The notes beneath the pieces were generated by a model. It made no database searches. It saw nothing but the letters and a program-made list of their open reading frames with translations, and was not told the origin of the DNA. The translations under genes and the position numbers were made by a program. From the NCBI GenBank assembly GCA_034440615.1, contig JAOTOM010003697.1, positions 62,001 to 126,000 on the forward strand: a DNA stretch of 64,000 nt. Direction: 5' to 3'. The first letter of the stretch is position 1; every line of letters begins with the position of its first letter. Shown here in pieces: positions 18,590-30,669 of the stretch. The stretch is from Ashinkailepas kermadecensis. Its lineage: Eukaryota; Arthropoda; Thecostraca; Neolepadidae.

Positions 18590-21120
18590 CCAGTGCATGG
18601 CTCCGGTCGGCCCTCCAGTCGCGCCGCCTAGATGGCAGCAGTCGACACACCACCACCAGTGATAACGCGCCTCGAGCGGAAGCTGCCGAGGCCAACAACC
18701 CCGCCGGGCGGCGGCGGCGGCGGCGGCGGCGCGCGCGCGCCGTTTTTCGGACTGAACGCTGTGCCGTCCGGTTCTCCGGTTCCCACGGCGGCGACTTTTT
18801 ATCGGCCGAGCCGCCGCCGGCAGCGGTCGTTTCCGCCGCGCGCCTGTGTCGCCTTTTTATCACCCGATTGCATCCACATGGGCGGTAAATAATTAAAAGA
18901 CAAGGACAGCGGCGGACGGCGAGCGGACGGCCGGTCGGCCTGTCGTCGGGGCAAGTCTCGCGCCAAGGGCGTTCGTCCGCCCGTCCGTCGAGCGGCCGGA
19001 TGCCTGCCGCGGTTCCGGCGGCGCTGCGGCGAGGTCGCGCCGCACTCGCCGCGCCGGCGCCGCCCACCGCCGCCGCCGCGCAGCTGCTCGTCGCGGCCGG
19101 AATGCGGTCAGAGCAACTTAATCAGTGGGTTTTACGGTCACGATGGACATTCCGGCCGCGGCCGGCGCAGACTCGGTGGGCGCGCGGCAAAAATCGACAG
19201 GAGAAAATCATGGTTGGGCCGCGTTTTTGCATGACCTTTGGCGAGGGTTGCGCGCGCCGCCGCAGTTGGTGCCGCAAAAAGGCGCGCACCGTCGGCGCCG
19301 AGGTGCAGCCGAAATCGACGCGGCGCGCCGGCGCCTCTTTCAGCTCCAACGGCGGGCGGTTGGCGGCCGCGGGTGCCGGTGCCGCTCAGTCGCACCGGAA
19401 CACACACGGCAATTAGGCATCGTTTATAGCGCCGGCCGGCCACGCCGAATAGCGCCACCTCCGCCGGCAGCGCCGGCCGGCGACAGAGAAGAGCGCCGTG
19501 ACGCGCACAATTTGCGGAGATGGAGACAGGTCACGGCCGCGTCAACGACCGGCTAAAGCCGGACCGTCACCGCCTCCTCACGGCCAGAGGGTCGTCATCC
19601 CCTTCCAGGGTGCGCTACTTCCTTGGGATGGAATGGTCGTCGTCTCCTTCACGGGCCAATGGGCCGAAGGGTCATCATCCCCGTCCCCATGGCGGGAGGG
19701 CAGTCACTGTCCGACTGGAACGTCGCCTACGATGGCCGAACATGGTGGCGTGGTGGCAGTCACAGCCGGCCAACAGCGTCGACAGCGTCACCACCGCCGT
19801 CGACCTCGCCACTGACGTCATCATAGCCGCCAGTCCTGACGTCACGACCCCGTCGTCAGACCATGACCGCCAGTGGCAGCCTGCGCTCCGTGAATGGCGG
19901 GCCGCCGCTCTCCTCTCCCCCCCCCCCCCCCCGTGTACTCACACAGACACCAAGACCGCGCGCCTTCCGCCAGGCAGGGTCGACTGTGATCGGCACCTGG
20001 AGCGACAGCGGCCATCAACCTGGTGGCGGGCCGCCGCACTCCTCCCCCTTGTCCTCACACAGAGACCAAGACCGCGCGCCGGCTGCCCGGGAGGGTCGGC
20101 CGACTGTGGCCGGCACCTGGAGCGACAGCGGCCGTCAACCTGGCGGCGGGCCGGCCGCCAGGCCAGACGCCGCGCCGCTTCCGGCCGCCACAGGTGCGTT
20201 CTTGGGCCGGCCGTTGTGCGATCGCACACACCGTGGTCGGCCGGTCGTGCGTCGCCGCTTCCGGCGCCGGCCACCGTGACTTACACGACGGCCGGCCGCC
20301 GCGCCAGCCGCCGGCCTCTATTTGTGGCGCGCCGCCGGTTCCCGCCGAAATTCCCCGCGTTCAGGCGACAATGCGACCGCCAGCTGCCCGCCGCGTCCGA
20401 CGGCGGCCGGGTCAAGCGCTGGCCTGACAGGAGGAGAATGTCAGCGCAATGACCTCGCCGGATCCAACTGCAGCTGAGGCGGTGGCTGGGGTGGGTCGGG
20501 GGTGGAGCGACTTGACCTGACCCACATCAACTTCACCTGATCCATACTGGCCCCGCTTGACCAGAGCGGAGCGAGGTGACTGTCGATGCGCCAGCGCTGA
20601 CTCGTCTGACCAGCCACGATCCCATCTGACCCGCGCTGACCTTGCCTGACACCAGCCGGGAGGAGACAACCATCAGCTGACTGCGCCCGATCCGGCCGTG
20701 AGGCCAGCCGACGGGCGACAACCTGTCCGGCATCTGGTGGCCTAACCTGACCGGCGGCCGCCCCGCTCAGATGCGCGCCGACCAGCTGGCCGTCCGGGAC
20801 CGGCCGGGACGACCACCGGCGAGGCTGCCGGCCGGCCGTGCCGACACACGGCCACTAAACTCGTCAGCCGCCGTCGCGACACCGACGGCCGTCGCCGAGG
20901 TGACGGTGCCGCCCAAGGTCGATCGGCCAATAACTCCGGCACGCAGCTGACCGACGACCGTGACGTGACGCGCGCCCGGCCGCCAGACACGCGGCCGGCC
21001 CCGCCGACCTCGATCTGACACCGCGCCGGCGCACCTCCCGACCGCCACCATCTGGAAACCCTACCGTCACCAGACGGACACCCGTTCACACGACGACAGC
21101 GGCTATCGGATAACATCGGC
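18590..21120. other. GC-rich island upstream of Cdc25, no supported gene
   Basis: High CpG density with CGGCCGGC-like words and a poly-C run at about 19918-19932. Long frames occur on both strands, as expected when stops are rare, and none matches a known family. AT words such as CTTTTTATCGGCCG (about 18796) and TAAATAATTAAAAG (about 18887) stand out. Its position upstream of the minus-strand Cdc25 gene makes a promoter/first-exon region possible, which is inference only. Confidence 0.4.
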
Positions 21121-21159
21121 GAATCTACCATCCGTGGGGCTGACATTGGCACCGACTGC

Positions 21160-21206
21160 CCTTGATTGGTTGATTGTTTGGGTTTTAGGGCATATCGAAC
21201 AGCCGA
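21160..21206 (-). mobile_element. Probable tail-only retroinsertion
   Basis: TTGGTTGATTGTTTGGGTTT followed by TAGGGCATATCGAACAG resembles the reverse of the SINE/LINE tail. A short CCGACTG duplication flanks it (about 21149 and 21203). Weaker than the examples at 4137 and 15809. Confidence 0.5.
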
Positions 21207-21224
21207 CTGATCGGAGCTCGGTTT

Positions 21225-21535
21225 CCGACAAAGGGTCGTCCGATTCCTCAGACTCGGTGTACAAAGGGTCGTCCAACACCTCAGACTCGGCGTACAAAGG
21301 GTCGTCCAACGCCCCTCAGGACTCAGTGTACAAAGGGTCGTCCAATGCCTCAAGACTCGGGTGTACAAAGGGTCGTCCAATTCCTCAGACTCGGTGCACA
21401 AAGGGTCGTCCAATTTCTCAGACTCGATGTACAAAGGGTCGTCAAATTCCTCAAACGCGGTACAAAAAGGGTCGTCCAACGCCTCAGACTCGGTGTACAA
21501 AGGGTCGTCCAACGACTCAGACTCTATGTACGGGA
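21225..21535 (+). repeat. 33-bp minisatellite, about nine units
   Basis: Unit GTGTACAAAGGGTCGTCCAA then CACCTCAGACTCG. Frames are open on both strands (SVYKGSSNASD on +; an acidic LDDPLYTESE repeat on -). The frames lack starts or domains outside the array. Confidence 0.9.
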
Positions 21536-21539
21536 CCAG

Positions 21540-22365
21540 TATCACAGCATTCGCGCCACTGCTGTCCTGAAATAATTGTTCACATGGCGGTCATATCAGT
21601 GCAGAATGAACACGCAAAGAGCACCCACCGCCCGTAGTCCAAGAACGGCGGTGGTCAGCGCTGAGCCTCCTACAGGCGGCAGCCCACCGGGGCACGCTGG
21701 CTGGATGGCCCCATCAATTTTTGACGTCGCATCGACTTGTCGCCCTCACCCGACACGGTTCCATGAGGAAGAGGGGGTAATCCCTGCCGACGGGAGAGGG
21801 CCCCGCTGGAAACGCGAGTCAGCTGACGGCGGGCGGCGCGTCGGCACCTCGAGAACAAGAGGCAACACGCATCAGAACATGGCGCGGCGGCGGCGGCGCG
21901 TTAGGACCGGCTTTTTACCCGCGCAGCACTTGGTACCGGGCCGCCTGCGTCGGAACTGGGCGTGCCCATGCGTCCGTGGGAGAGGCACCTCTGTCTCGGA
22001 GGTACGTGGTGCGGCCGGCGCGGTCAAATGACACGGTCACACCTTCGTGTCAGGCGCGCACATTCCCACCAGATGGATGAGAGAAAGTCGTCGCCGTCGG
22101 TAGAGGCCGCCGCGATCTGAATCAGGTCGACGTCACTGCGCGGTTTCGGAAGGTCAGGGAAAGTTCAGGACGGCCTTAGTCGGACGGCACATCGGGCGAA
22201 ATACCGACCCAGTGTGTGGGTGTGCAGCTTTGGAAGTCAGACGGCACCAACAACTGGCGTTCATATTGGCCCCAAATTGAACGTGAACCGTGGGAAGTAA
22301 CCATTTCCTACCGACCGGCCCATGGGCACCACAACATCGCATCTGCATAAAATGAGAAAACCGCT
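21540..22365. other. No feature recognised
   Basis: Mixed GC-rich sequence. Frames on both strands show no recognisable motif. Confidence 0.4.
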
Positions 22366-22369
22366 GGCA

Positions 22370-22640
22370 GACCACCCGGGTTGGACTTGTGCTTTGTGAT
22401 CCTGGACGTGGAAAGGAAAATGTTGGGCCAATCGAATGTGGAGATGATATTTTTATTCTCAAATATGTGACATCAGAATCTCACCTTACACTTTCCTGTG
22501 AATCTTGAGCACTTGATCATGGACTATTTCATTGTAAAACAGCCTCATTGAACCTCCAAGTGGTAAACTGAGAGCATAATTTTCCAGAGTATAATGCTTT
22601 GGATGCCAAAAATCCAGGAACAGCATATTTGTGTCAGCAA
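22370..22640. repeat. Unclassified dispersed repeat, copy 2
   Basis: Homologous by eye to 18265-18505; the right part (CTTTGGATGCCAAAAATCC, GGAACAGCATATTTG) also recurs at 63740-63835. Confidence 0.65.
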
Positions 22641-22834
22641 TGCAGATGACTGTTTCGCCTCTAACCACACCGGGCCAGCTCTCTTATCATAAGACATGTC
22701 TCCAACAAGATTGGACAACTTGCTTGTAAGGTTCGTAGTGCGAATGATCTCTGTTTAGGAGCCAGAGCACGTGTCAGGAGCACGCAGACAGGCTTTATCG
22801 TGCGCCAGTTCCGACCACATGTGCCAATGTCGTC

Positions 22835-22995
22835 GGTTGGTTGGTTATTGGTTTTACGACACGTCGACCGTTGAGTCATATAGCGTCGCCAATCTCTCAC
22901 GCCGATTGGTCGCGGGCGAAGAGTAGCGACAGGTGAGACTCGAACCCACAATCTTTCGATTGTGAGACGAGCATCTTACCCCTAGACCACTCGTC
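22835..22995 (-). mobile_element. SINE-A, full length, minus strand
   Basis: A complete copy from the GGTTGGTTGG tail to the head (CTAGACCACTCGTC on +). The box A and box B complements are intact, and the anticodon loop reads CTCACAA (CAC). No clear target-site duplication is seen. Confidence 0.9.
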
Positions 22996-24400
22996 AATGA
23001 AAAGCTCCATCTTTGGACGATAATCGACGGATGGAGTAGAATGGTATCGGCACGCTTGTCTGTCAGTGTCAGTACACGGCTAGGTGCTTACATCAGACCC
23101 CCCCCACAAAAAAGCATTGTCCAACGAGTTCCGCCGCCACACACATACACCGCCAACCAAGCTCTTGTGCTTATGCCCCAACGCGTTTGGCAATGCGATT
23201 TCTGAAGTCGTGTTGCGTCGATTGGTTGACAGCTAGATTTCCGAACAGAAAACGCCAGAGCGGCCCGCACCGAGCAGCGGTCTCCGGCGGCTCCGGGGGC
23301 GTCCATGACAGACGTCGGCCCTTGCTCAGTGTACAGGCGGCCAGATCGCCGGTCTCTGGAGACGTTCGGACCACAGCCGGAACAGTCGAACAACATTGCA
23401 ACCAGTGCGCATGAGCGCTGTACCGTCGGCCGACTTAGCGCGTGGTCGGCACCATATCCGTCTGACTGAAGAAGTGGAGAAGTGGGCGCGGTCTGCTGCT
23501 GGTGGTTGTGAAGTGGCGGCTGACTGATATCAGTGGTGGTGTGAGCCTTGTCACTTTGTGTGTGTCGTTCTACGTTCTGCTTAGTGATGTTTGCATTCCT
23601 TCTACAGTTTTGTGTGGAGTACATACGAAGCCGACTTAATCGGCTCGAGCCCGGAGTGCAGATGTTTCCAGAGACAAATCTACATTAATTCCCATTCTGC
23701 TCTGGCAACCTGCACCAGCAGAGCCGACAAATGATGCCACCGCGTGTGAGCATTCAGAACAGCAACGACCACCAAAATACCCTCCGAAATTAATTATTCC
23801 ATGTGCCGTGTCCCATTCTCTCCGTGCGCGTGTCGCCGCCGGACTGAATGGGAAGAGGCCAGCTGAGCCCGAAACAGTGCGCCAGTGAGCGCCGGCGGCG
23901 GGCACACCAGCTGCGCCCAGGGCCCTGTCCTCGCCGCCGGCGCGCGCCCGATTTCCGCGGGAACGAGGGCGAAAGTGCGCGCGCAATGGGCCGTGTATGT
24001 GTGCGTGTGTGTGTGTGTATGTGTATGTGTGTACGCGCACGCGCGCCATCGTGGGTGGGAAGCGAGGGCGTCGATCGGACAACAGATATACTCGACGACA
24101 GACGAGCTGCTCGCTAGTCACCGGACATGATCAGACAGGAGTGGATGATCGGACAGGACCGGTGAGGACTGGCTGGCCACCAGACATTGACATGATCAGA
24201 CAGGAGTGGCCAGTTACCAGACACGATCAGACTGGAGTGGATGGTGGCGAAACATAATTGGGCGGGAGCGGCCGGCCATCAGACGGGATCAGACAGGAGT
24301 GGCCGGCTACCAGAGAGGATTAAACGGGACTAACAGGTCACCGGGCAGGGGGCACAGCTGATCACCACAGGACGGCTGGTCGCCATAGAGCAGACAGGGC
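22996..24400. other. No gene; TG repeat and diverged tandem block
   Basis: A TG-rich microsatellite lies at about 23997-24030. At about 24125-24345, loosely repeated 30-40 bp units share GATCAGACAGGAGTGG. The 178-codon minus frame at 23088-23624 has no recognisable domain. Confidence 0.45.
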
Positions 24401-24539
24401 TTAGTTAGTTAGTTAAGCATTGAGCTTTAGAGAGCATCGGCTGTCATGGCCATGCATTGCCCATAACTCAACTAGTTTACACGCTGCCAACTATTCAAGT
24501 TTCATGCCACCTCAGAGCAACTCTGCGCCGGTTTGTTTC

Positions 24540-25020
24540 CGGGCGCCCCAGGCCTACGAGCGAGCCGACGCTGACGGATACGGCCACCATCAGCCAATAC
24601 CGTGGAATCGGAGGGCAGAGGGAACACAGGACGACGGCGACTGGGACCAACACGTACAGCTAGTGCAGCACGACACCCGAGGCAGCGCGATCCGATGCCA
24701 AGTCGACTCGACATAGCCATAGCCATGTCTCGTCTCGCCCACTCTTAGGCCAACACAATCGCAACTGTCCAAGGCATGGCTTAGCAACTGTCCAAGGCAT
24801 GGCTTAATTACCCCCAGCGTGTTGCCATCTAAAACATCCCAACTCACTTGGCAATTATTTAACGCACAAGAGTAAATAGCTCTGCAGTGGTGCCTGGCCA
24901 GGAGCAGCAGTGTCCGTGTGTGATATTTGGTAATACGTTTCGCCGCTGCATCAGCGCACTCGTTTCCACTGACGCCCACAATGACTTGGGATCCAACACA
25001 GCATCGCTCAATCCTCAGGC
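24540..25020 (-). mobile_element. I-group LINE ORF2 C-terminus, degenerate
   Basis: The minus-strand frame has GVSGNECADAAAKR, the last RNase H motif. It continues into a Cys/His-like C-terminal region (GLRVGETRHGYGYVEST, then CCTSCTCW), the LINE pattern following RNase H. A 22-bp local duplication (AACTGTCCAAGGCATGGCTT, about 24765-24805) interrupts it. Not traceable beyond 25020. Confidence 0.68.
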
Positions 25021-25990
25021 TAACGTAGAATATTAAGCTAACTCATGATATCCAGTAAAATAGGATCCGACAGGCAAAACGTGTGAAGGGCCGAAACGCT
25101 ACTTAGCTGGTTAATACACAATATGGTGCTTAGCTGGCCCCGCAGGAAGCACGAGCCGCCGAACTCAGCCTAAGTAGAACCCGTGACTCTCCGCACAGGG
25201 AAGAACGTGATGATCGTATCACGCCCTTCATTTTGCCCAATCGTATCACTGCCCTTTATCGTATCTTCCCAAACATGGCAAACTTGGAGGAGCCCGGTGG
25301 TATGCCTCATCTTCACGCGCGAAAACATGACATGTGCGCCCCTCATTAGCGGTTATGGCAAGTGGCCGGGCAGAATCAGACTGTGATGGCGCGGTATTTG
25401 ACCAGCATGATCATAATATCCGGCACAATCCAGTACATTGCATATCGGAACTCCGAGCCAAGCTATCCGCGCCATAGAGGCAAGCCTCCCAACTGACCAG
25501 CAAAAACCTCGACATGTACTTTTTGCCACGTACGAGCTGTTCGCAATACATAAATATCAAATGCAGCATAGTCATATTCAGTGTAAATAGAGCCACCAAC
25601 GGATGACGCTCCCCAAACACGCAAGGAATCAGCGACGCAGTATTAATGACCGGCCCACGTCCACGTGGACAACCTGTTCAACCTGTCGTCCACGTGGGGC
25701 TCCGCCACACGTGGATGACAGGTTCCCCGCCCGTTGTCTGTGCTACCAGATGCCTGCTTTGTGTTATATAATCCACATGAGATACGAAACCATACTGTCA
25801 TATTGCTTTCCCTTGGGGCAGCTATCTTGGCAGCCGGAAGTTAATGCAGCGCATCGCTAACGCAGGAGCCACATTTCTAAGTGTCCGGACACGAGTCGAA
25901 GCCAAAGTGGCGATCCAGGAACCATCACAAATCGCCAGAATAACGTGCCTGCAGTTTACATTTCCGGCACTCGTGTTCATGCAAGCGGAC
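25020..25990. other. No feature recognised
   Basis: Average composition; short frames only. A small inverted duplication around CGTCCACGTGG and CCACGTGGGGC lies at about 25650-25720. Confidence 0.35.
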
Positions 25991-26750
25991 GACACCTTAT
26001 CAGTGCCGGCCGCCAGCACATCCACCCGGCGCGGCACCACCACGACCCGGTGCCGACGTGGGTCCGCACCGGTGGTGCTGCGGCGCGGCCCATCTCAACA
26101 CTCACCCGATGCACCGCTCACAGCCCGTGTTGGGACTGACGGCGACGTTGTGCCAGGCCATGCTGCGGCCGCGCCCACTGCAGTCACACACGCAGAGCGC
26201 CACGCACGACTGCCGGCCTCCGACCCGTCTCGCCGCCGCACCGCCTCTGACCCCGGCCCGATCAGCTGTTTCGGCTGGCGGCCTGCCAGCTCGCCGCGCG
26301 CGCCGCCGCCACCGCCCATTGGCCGAACGGCGGCCGGGGCGGAGCCAGACGGCGCGGGAACTTTGAACCGGGCCGTCGTCGAGGTCGATAATCGATAGGG
26401 GTGGCTGGCTGCCCCCATGACCCCACGCGCCGCCGTCGACGCGGCGCGGCGCGGCGTCCGACCACAGCCTCACCATGCAGACAGACCGAGCGCGCGATGG
26501 ATTCGTCACACCCATTTGTTGCCGGCGAGATCGGCAGCAGGCGACAGGGTGCCGGCGCCAGGTTACTGACACCGACCGCTGCGCGGCGCTGCCGGCGGCC
26601 GACAGCGGCGCCACCGGCGACCCAACCTCGGCCGAAGACGAGGTCATCGACTCATGGCGAGGTGCTCACAGCGATCGCACCCGCCGCGCTGCAACAGCCG
26701 GCACGGGGGGGGGGCGCCCAGCTGAGCTGCAGTGGTGCGGCGCTGGCTGG
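25990..26750. other. GC-rich island, no supported gene
   Basis: Frames are open on several strands at once, with Arg/Pro/Ala-rich translations typical of GC-rich non-coding DNA. No domain is seen. Confidence 0.4.
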
Positions 26751-26752
26751 CT

Positions 26753-26805
26753 GGCTGGTTATTTGGGTTCGGGGCGCATCGACTGCGTTGGTTATATAGC
26801 GCACG
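26753..26805 (-). mobile_element. Tail-type retroinsertion
   Basis: TGGTTATTTGGGTTCGGGGC then GCATCGACTGCGTTGGTTAT then ATAGCGC is the reverse complement of the shared tail module, preceded by a GGCT repeat. No clear duplication was found. Confidence 0.65.
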
Positions 26806-27004
26806 GGCTGGAGCTGAAGCAGGGGCTGGAGCTGAAGCTAGAGCTGGAGCTGGAGCTGAGCGGTTGTCTATGGAGTCGCAGCCGTATCCCAGTCGGCATG
26901 GTGGCCAGGGGACCACGAGTAGTTCATGTGTTCAGTTGTTCTTAGGGGCAACAACACCAGCACATTTATAGGAAGACAATTATATGCAACTCCATGAGCA
27001 GTGT

Positions 27005-27049
27005 TAGTTAATTCGGCTTTAGGGCGCTTCGACCAGAGTTGATCAATAG
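27005..27049 (-). mobile_element. 45-bp tail-only retroinsertion
   Basis: The body reads TAGTTAATTCGGCTTTAGGG then CGCTTCGACCAGAGTTGATC. It is flanked by a 15-bp duplication with one mismatch, CTCCATGA(G/A)CAGTGT, at 26990-27004 and 27050-27064. Confidence 0.72.
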
Positions 27050-27210
27050 CTCCATGAACAGTGTAAATGGTGCATAGGCTATCACCATAATTGCCTACGG
27101 ACAGTACAGAATACCCGCACTGCATCTGTCGCCATATTTCACCCTTGCCTCCAATGGGTCCGATCTGGTTGTGACCCAAATCAGTTTTCAGTGTCGGCAT
27201 TCGCCAGATG

Positions 27211-27371
27211 GTTGGTTATTGGTTTTAACGACACGTCGACCGTTGAGTCATATAGCGTCGCCAATCTCTCACGTCGATTGGTCGCGGGCGAAGAGTAGCG
27301 ACAGGTGAGACTCGAACCCACAATCTTTCAATTGTGAGACGAGCATCTGACCCCTAGACCACTCGTCCCCA
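27211..27371 (-). mobile_element. SINE-A, full length, minus strand
   Basis: A complete copy with a perfect 13-bp duplication, CATTCGCCAGATG, at 27198-27210 and 27372-27384. The head carries the box A and box B complements, with CAC in the anticodon position. Confidence 0.93.
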
Positions 27372-27384
27372 CATTCGCCAGATG

Positions 27385-29190
27385 AACGAAACCCTGCCAC
27401 CACTAGAAGCTGCACGCCCGATGGACACTGAACGGGGCAGAAGGTGGTCAACTCTGGTGAGCGCGACTATTGAGACAACCCACACGAAGATGGGCCGCCA
27501 GTCACCGGACCACACCACCAGCGCCGGAGGTACTCGGCTGATCAGAAGCCTGACTGGAGGTCAGTCAGCGGACTGGGCGCCAGAGCAGATGGCTGTTTGA
27601 TAAATGACTGTTTGGATAGGTAGCTTTCGGTCAGTTCATCACCGAATCATGCAACAAGCTGCTCAGGGGCTGCTTGAACGGTTGGTCGCGTTGGTTTTGG
27701 GAATATCGATAGCTACCTGGTTATTTGGCGTCCATCCTGTTCGTGGGGGAGGGGGGGGCTAGCAAAACAGATATAGCTATAAAATATATAGATATAGAAT
27801 ATATAGAAATACACAGATATAGAGGAGGGCGGGCAAACCAAACATATATAAATATACACATGGAGGGCGGAAAAATCAAACATATATAGGTATGCACAGA
27901 ACCAAACAGACAAATTGAGGCCGACATAGGGATGCGAGGTTTTCTCTAGGCTTGAATGTAACGTAGAGGAACAACCTTGGAACCCTCGTGGAAGGGTTCC
28001 GTGGAAGGGCCCTTCTGAAACAGTTGGTGATAAAAGTAATTGATGATATCGCAAACAAGTCGCATCCGCTGCTATGTATCAGAACGCATTAATGAAGGAT
28101 CGTCGTCCTGTAAAGAATAAAAATATCAAAGTTTGCCCATATTGCACAACTTTGCTTTACGCTGGGAAATTAGCTGCAAAAAAGCTACACCGCATCCAAT
28201 TATAACAATTCAAAGGAATGCACCAATGCCAAGAGCAATCTCCCAATCTTCACTGAGCATGTCATCACGGACGCTTTTCCTCCAAGGATCCTTTTGTGAA
28301 AATGTGCATTCCCTCCTAGCACGACGCAACAAACTGTGCCTATGGCATATGGGCCTATGCAGCTACATTATCTGACGAAGTCAACAGCAGAGGCGTTGTT
28401 GTATATTTATTTGTAGGTACACATGCGCCAATAAACCAAATTGGTGCACTCACAAAATGTGCAAAGAAACGGAAGGCATCGACCCCGAGCAATAGCATTG
28501 TCTTGTTGTGTCCTTCACTTCCTCGAAAGGTGTAGGTTATATAATGCACTTCCACCGGGTTTTATGAAAACTAGTCTCGGCAGGCAGCGCTCACAGCACC
28601 GAGCATAAAACATCTACTACTCAGAATATCTGTCCACGTCCGTTGAAAACACACCACAACAGATACCAAACTGCCGAGCAGACAAACACGCCGTTCTACG
28701 GGCGCCTTGCGAAGCGTCACAAAGGAGACGATGAAAAAGTGGCCACGTGTATCCAACCGGTCGAAGTTCAAACCCGGCAACAGTCCTTCCAGCCAGAGTG
28801 CCTTTTGTCGGCGAGCACCAATGAGAACACGTACAAAACCAAGCGCCAAATGCGCGCCAAACTGTCGTGTGAAATACGACTCAGATAACCGACCAGATGG
28901 CGAGACATCACCAGCAAAAGTACGCTCCAACTTGCTAACAATAGTTGCCTGTGCATCACGGACATGCCGTGCTGCCTTGTTAGCGGCGTGCGTCAGCTTC
29001 GTCTCAGTTGCCACACGCGGCATTCGCAGGCAGTGGCAGGCCGACAGCCACACTTAGTCGGCCTGTCTCGCAACTATGCCAGAACTCTTGCGCGCGAGTT
29101 GTCCTTGGCGTCGATGTAATTGCCGCGCGCCGACCGGACAGGACTTGAAGGGAAGCGGCCGCCGGCTGGCCGCGCTCCTGCACACCACGC
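27385..29190. other. No supported gene; AT microsatellite and an unrecognised frame
   Basis: A TATAGATATAGA-rich tract lies at about 27775-27895. The minus-strand frame at 29053-28571 (160 codons), and shifted frames down to about 28133 including a hydrophobic stretch (IVIIGCGVAFLQLIS), are not recognised. They could be a decayed intronless copy of a membrane protein gene or chance. Confidence 0.3.
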
Positions 29191-29194
29191 ACGT

Positions 29195-29640
29195 CAGCTG
29201 GTGCCGAGGTGTGGACGGTGGTCAGCTGGTGTCGAGGTGTGGACGGTGGTCAGCTGGTGCCGAGGTGTGAACGATGGTCAGCTGATGGTCAGCTGGTGCT
29301 GAAGTGTGGACGATAATCAGCTGGTGCCGAATTGTAGACGATGGTCAGCTGGTGCCGAGGTGGGGACGATGGTCAGCTGATGGTCAGCTGGTGACGAGGT
29401 GTGGACGATAATCAGCTGGTGCCGAGGTGTGGGCGATGGTCAGCTGGTGCCGATGTGTGGACGATGGTCAGCTGATGGTCAGCTGGTGTCGAGGTGTGGA
29501 CGATAATCAGCTGGTGCCGAGGTGTGGGCGATGGTCAGCTGGTGCCGAGGTGGGGACGATGGTCAGCTGGTGTCGAGGTGTGGACAATGGTGAGCTGTTG
29601 CAGTGTAGACGACGTTCAGCTGTTGGTGTAGCTAGGTCGG
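29195..29640 (+). repeat. 28-bp minisatellite, about 15 units
   Basis: Unit GGACGATGGTCAGCTGGTGC then CGAGGTGT, with shorter insert units GATGGTCAGCT and variants GATAATCAGCTGG. The hexamer CAGCTG recurs in almost every unit. Confidence 0.9.
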
Positions 29641-30425
29641 TGGTCGGCATGTGCTGCGGTATGGACAATGTTCAGCTGCTGGGAATCGGTAGCCCCTATC
29701 TGACTCACCAGCAGCGGCCACGCTGTCACGGGACAAGGGGTGCTCGACGAGGGAGGGGCACCACCCGAGCCACGTGGCTTCCGGCCGACGATACCAACTG
29801 GCCACATATCTCCCGCTGGCGGGCCACATGTGCCCCACGCAGAGACACCAGTCCAGCCACAGCGGAAAAAACCGGCCCGGTAGCCAAACACAGGACGGTT
29901 CAGCCGCCGCACATAAGTCCAGCCAGAGAGAGACACACAACAGAGAACAGTCCAGCCACCAACAGAGAACAGCTCGTCAGAGCATCATCAAATCGTCATC
30001 CCCATCAGTTGTGTTGGATGGACATTGATGTCCAATTCCGAAGGAGTTCACGGATACGACGATGCACACTCATCAGGTCGTTTAGTCGAGGATATTACTC
30101 TTCGGCCCACCGGGTTTCGAACTGGCGGCCTTTCGGGTGACGACAGAACCCCACCCCGCTTCATCGCGTAGACCGCCCGGCGTGGACGGCTCTCGGGCGA
30201 AGTGCGACCGGTCGCCTGAGCGCCCAGTGCCGACCGTGCCGAGCCGGTCGGCGAATCCGACGAGCCGGCTGAACCGGCCGGAATGTGACCACCGAGGTGG
30301 AGGGCCGGGCCGGGCCCGCCGGTGGCGCGGCCGCCACTCAAACAATGGCTCCATAAAGCAGCGACACACGCGGCGGGCGTCGCCAAGATGGATCTGCCGT
30401 CATATCCGGCCGGCCCGTCGGCAGG

Positions 30426-30600
30426 CTCGTCACACACGGCCCGTCACACACGGCCCGTCACACACGGCCCGTCACACACGGCCCGTCACACACGGCCCGT
30501 CACACACGGCCCGTCACACACGGCCCGTCACACACGGCCCGTCACACACGGCCCGTCACACACGGCCCGTCACACACGGCCCGTCACACACGGCCCGCCG
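30426..30600 (+). repeat. 14-bp minisatellite, about 12 units
   Basis: Near-identical tandem CGTCACACACGGCC. Very low divergence suggests recent expansion or ongoing homogenisation. Confidence 0.95.
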
Positions 30601-30669
30601 CTGCCGGCCCGGGCCGACGTCCAGCTAGCCAGGTGGGCGGCCAGACACCCAGCCGGCCAGGCGACCAAC

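Noticed and set aside
18477..20452. Large frames (196-310 codons) in the GC-rich island
   Set aside because: Arg/Pro/Ala-rich, overlapping on both strands, without domains; expected from low stop density at high GC.
20742..21545. 267-codon acidic repeat protein on the minus strand
   Set aside because: Almost entirely the 33-bp array read in one open frame; the other strand is open too.
28133..29053. Minus-strand membrane-protein-like gene
   Set aside because: Frames are broken, no family is recognised, and the hydrophobic stretch alone is weak evidence.
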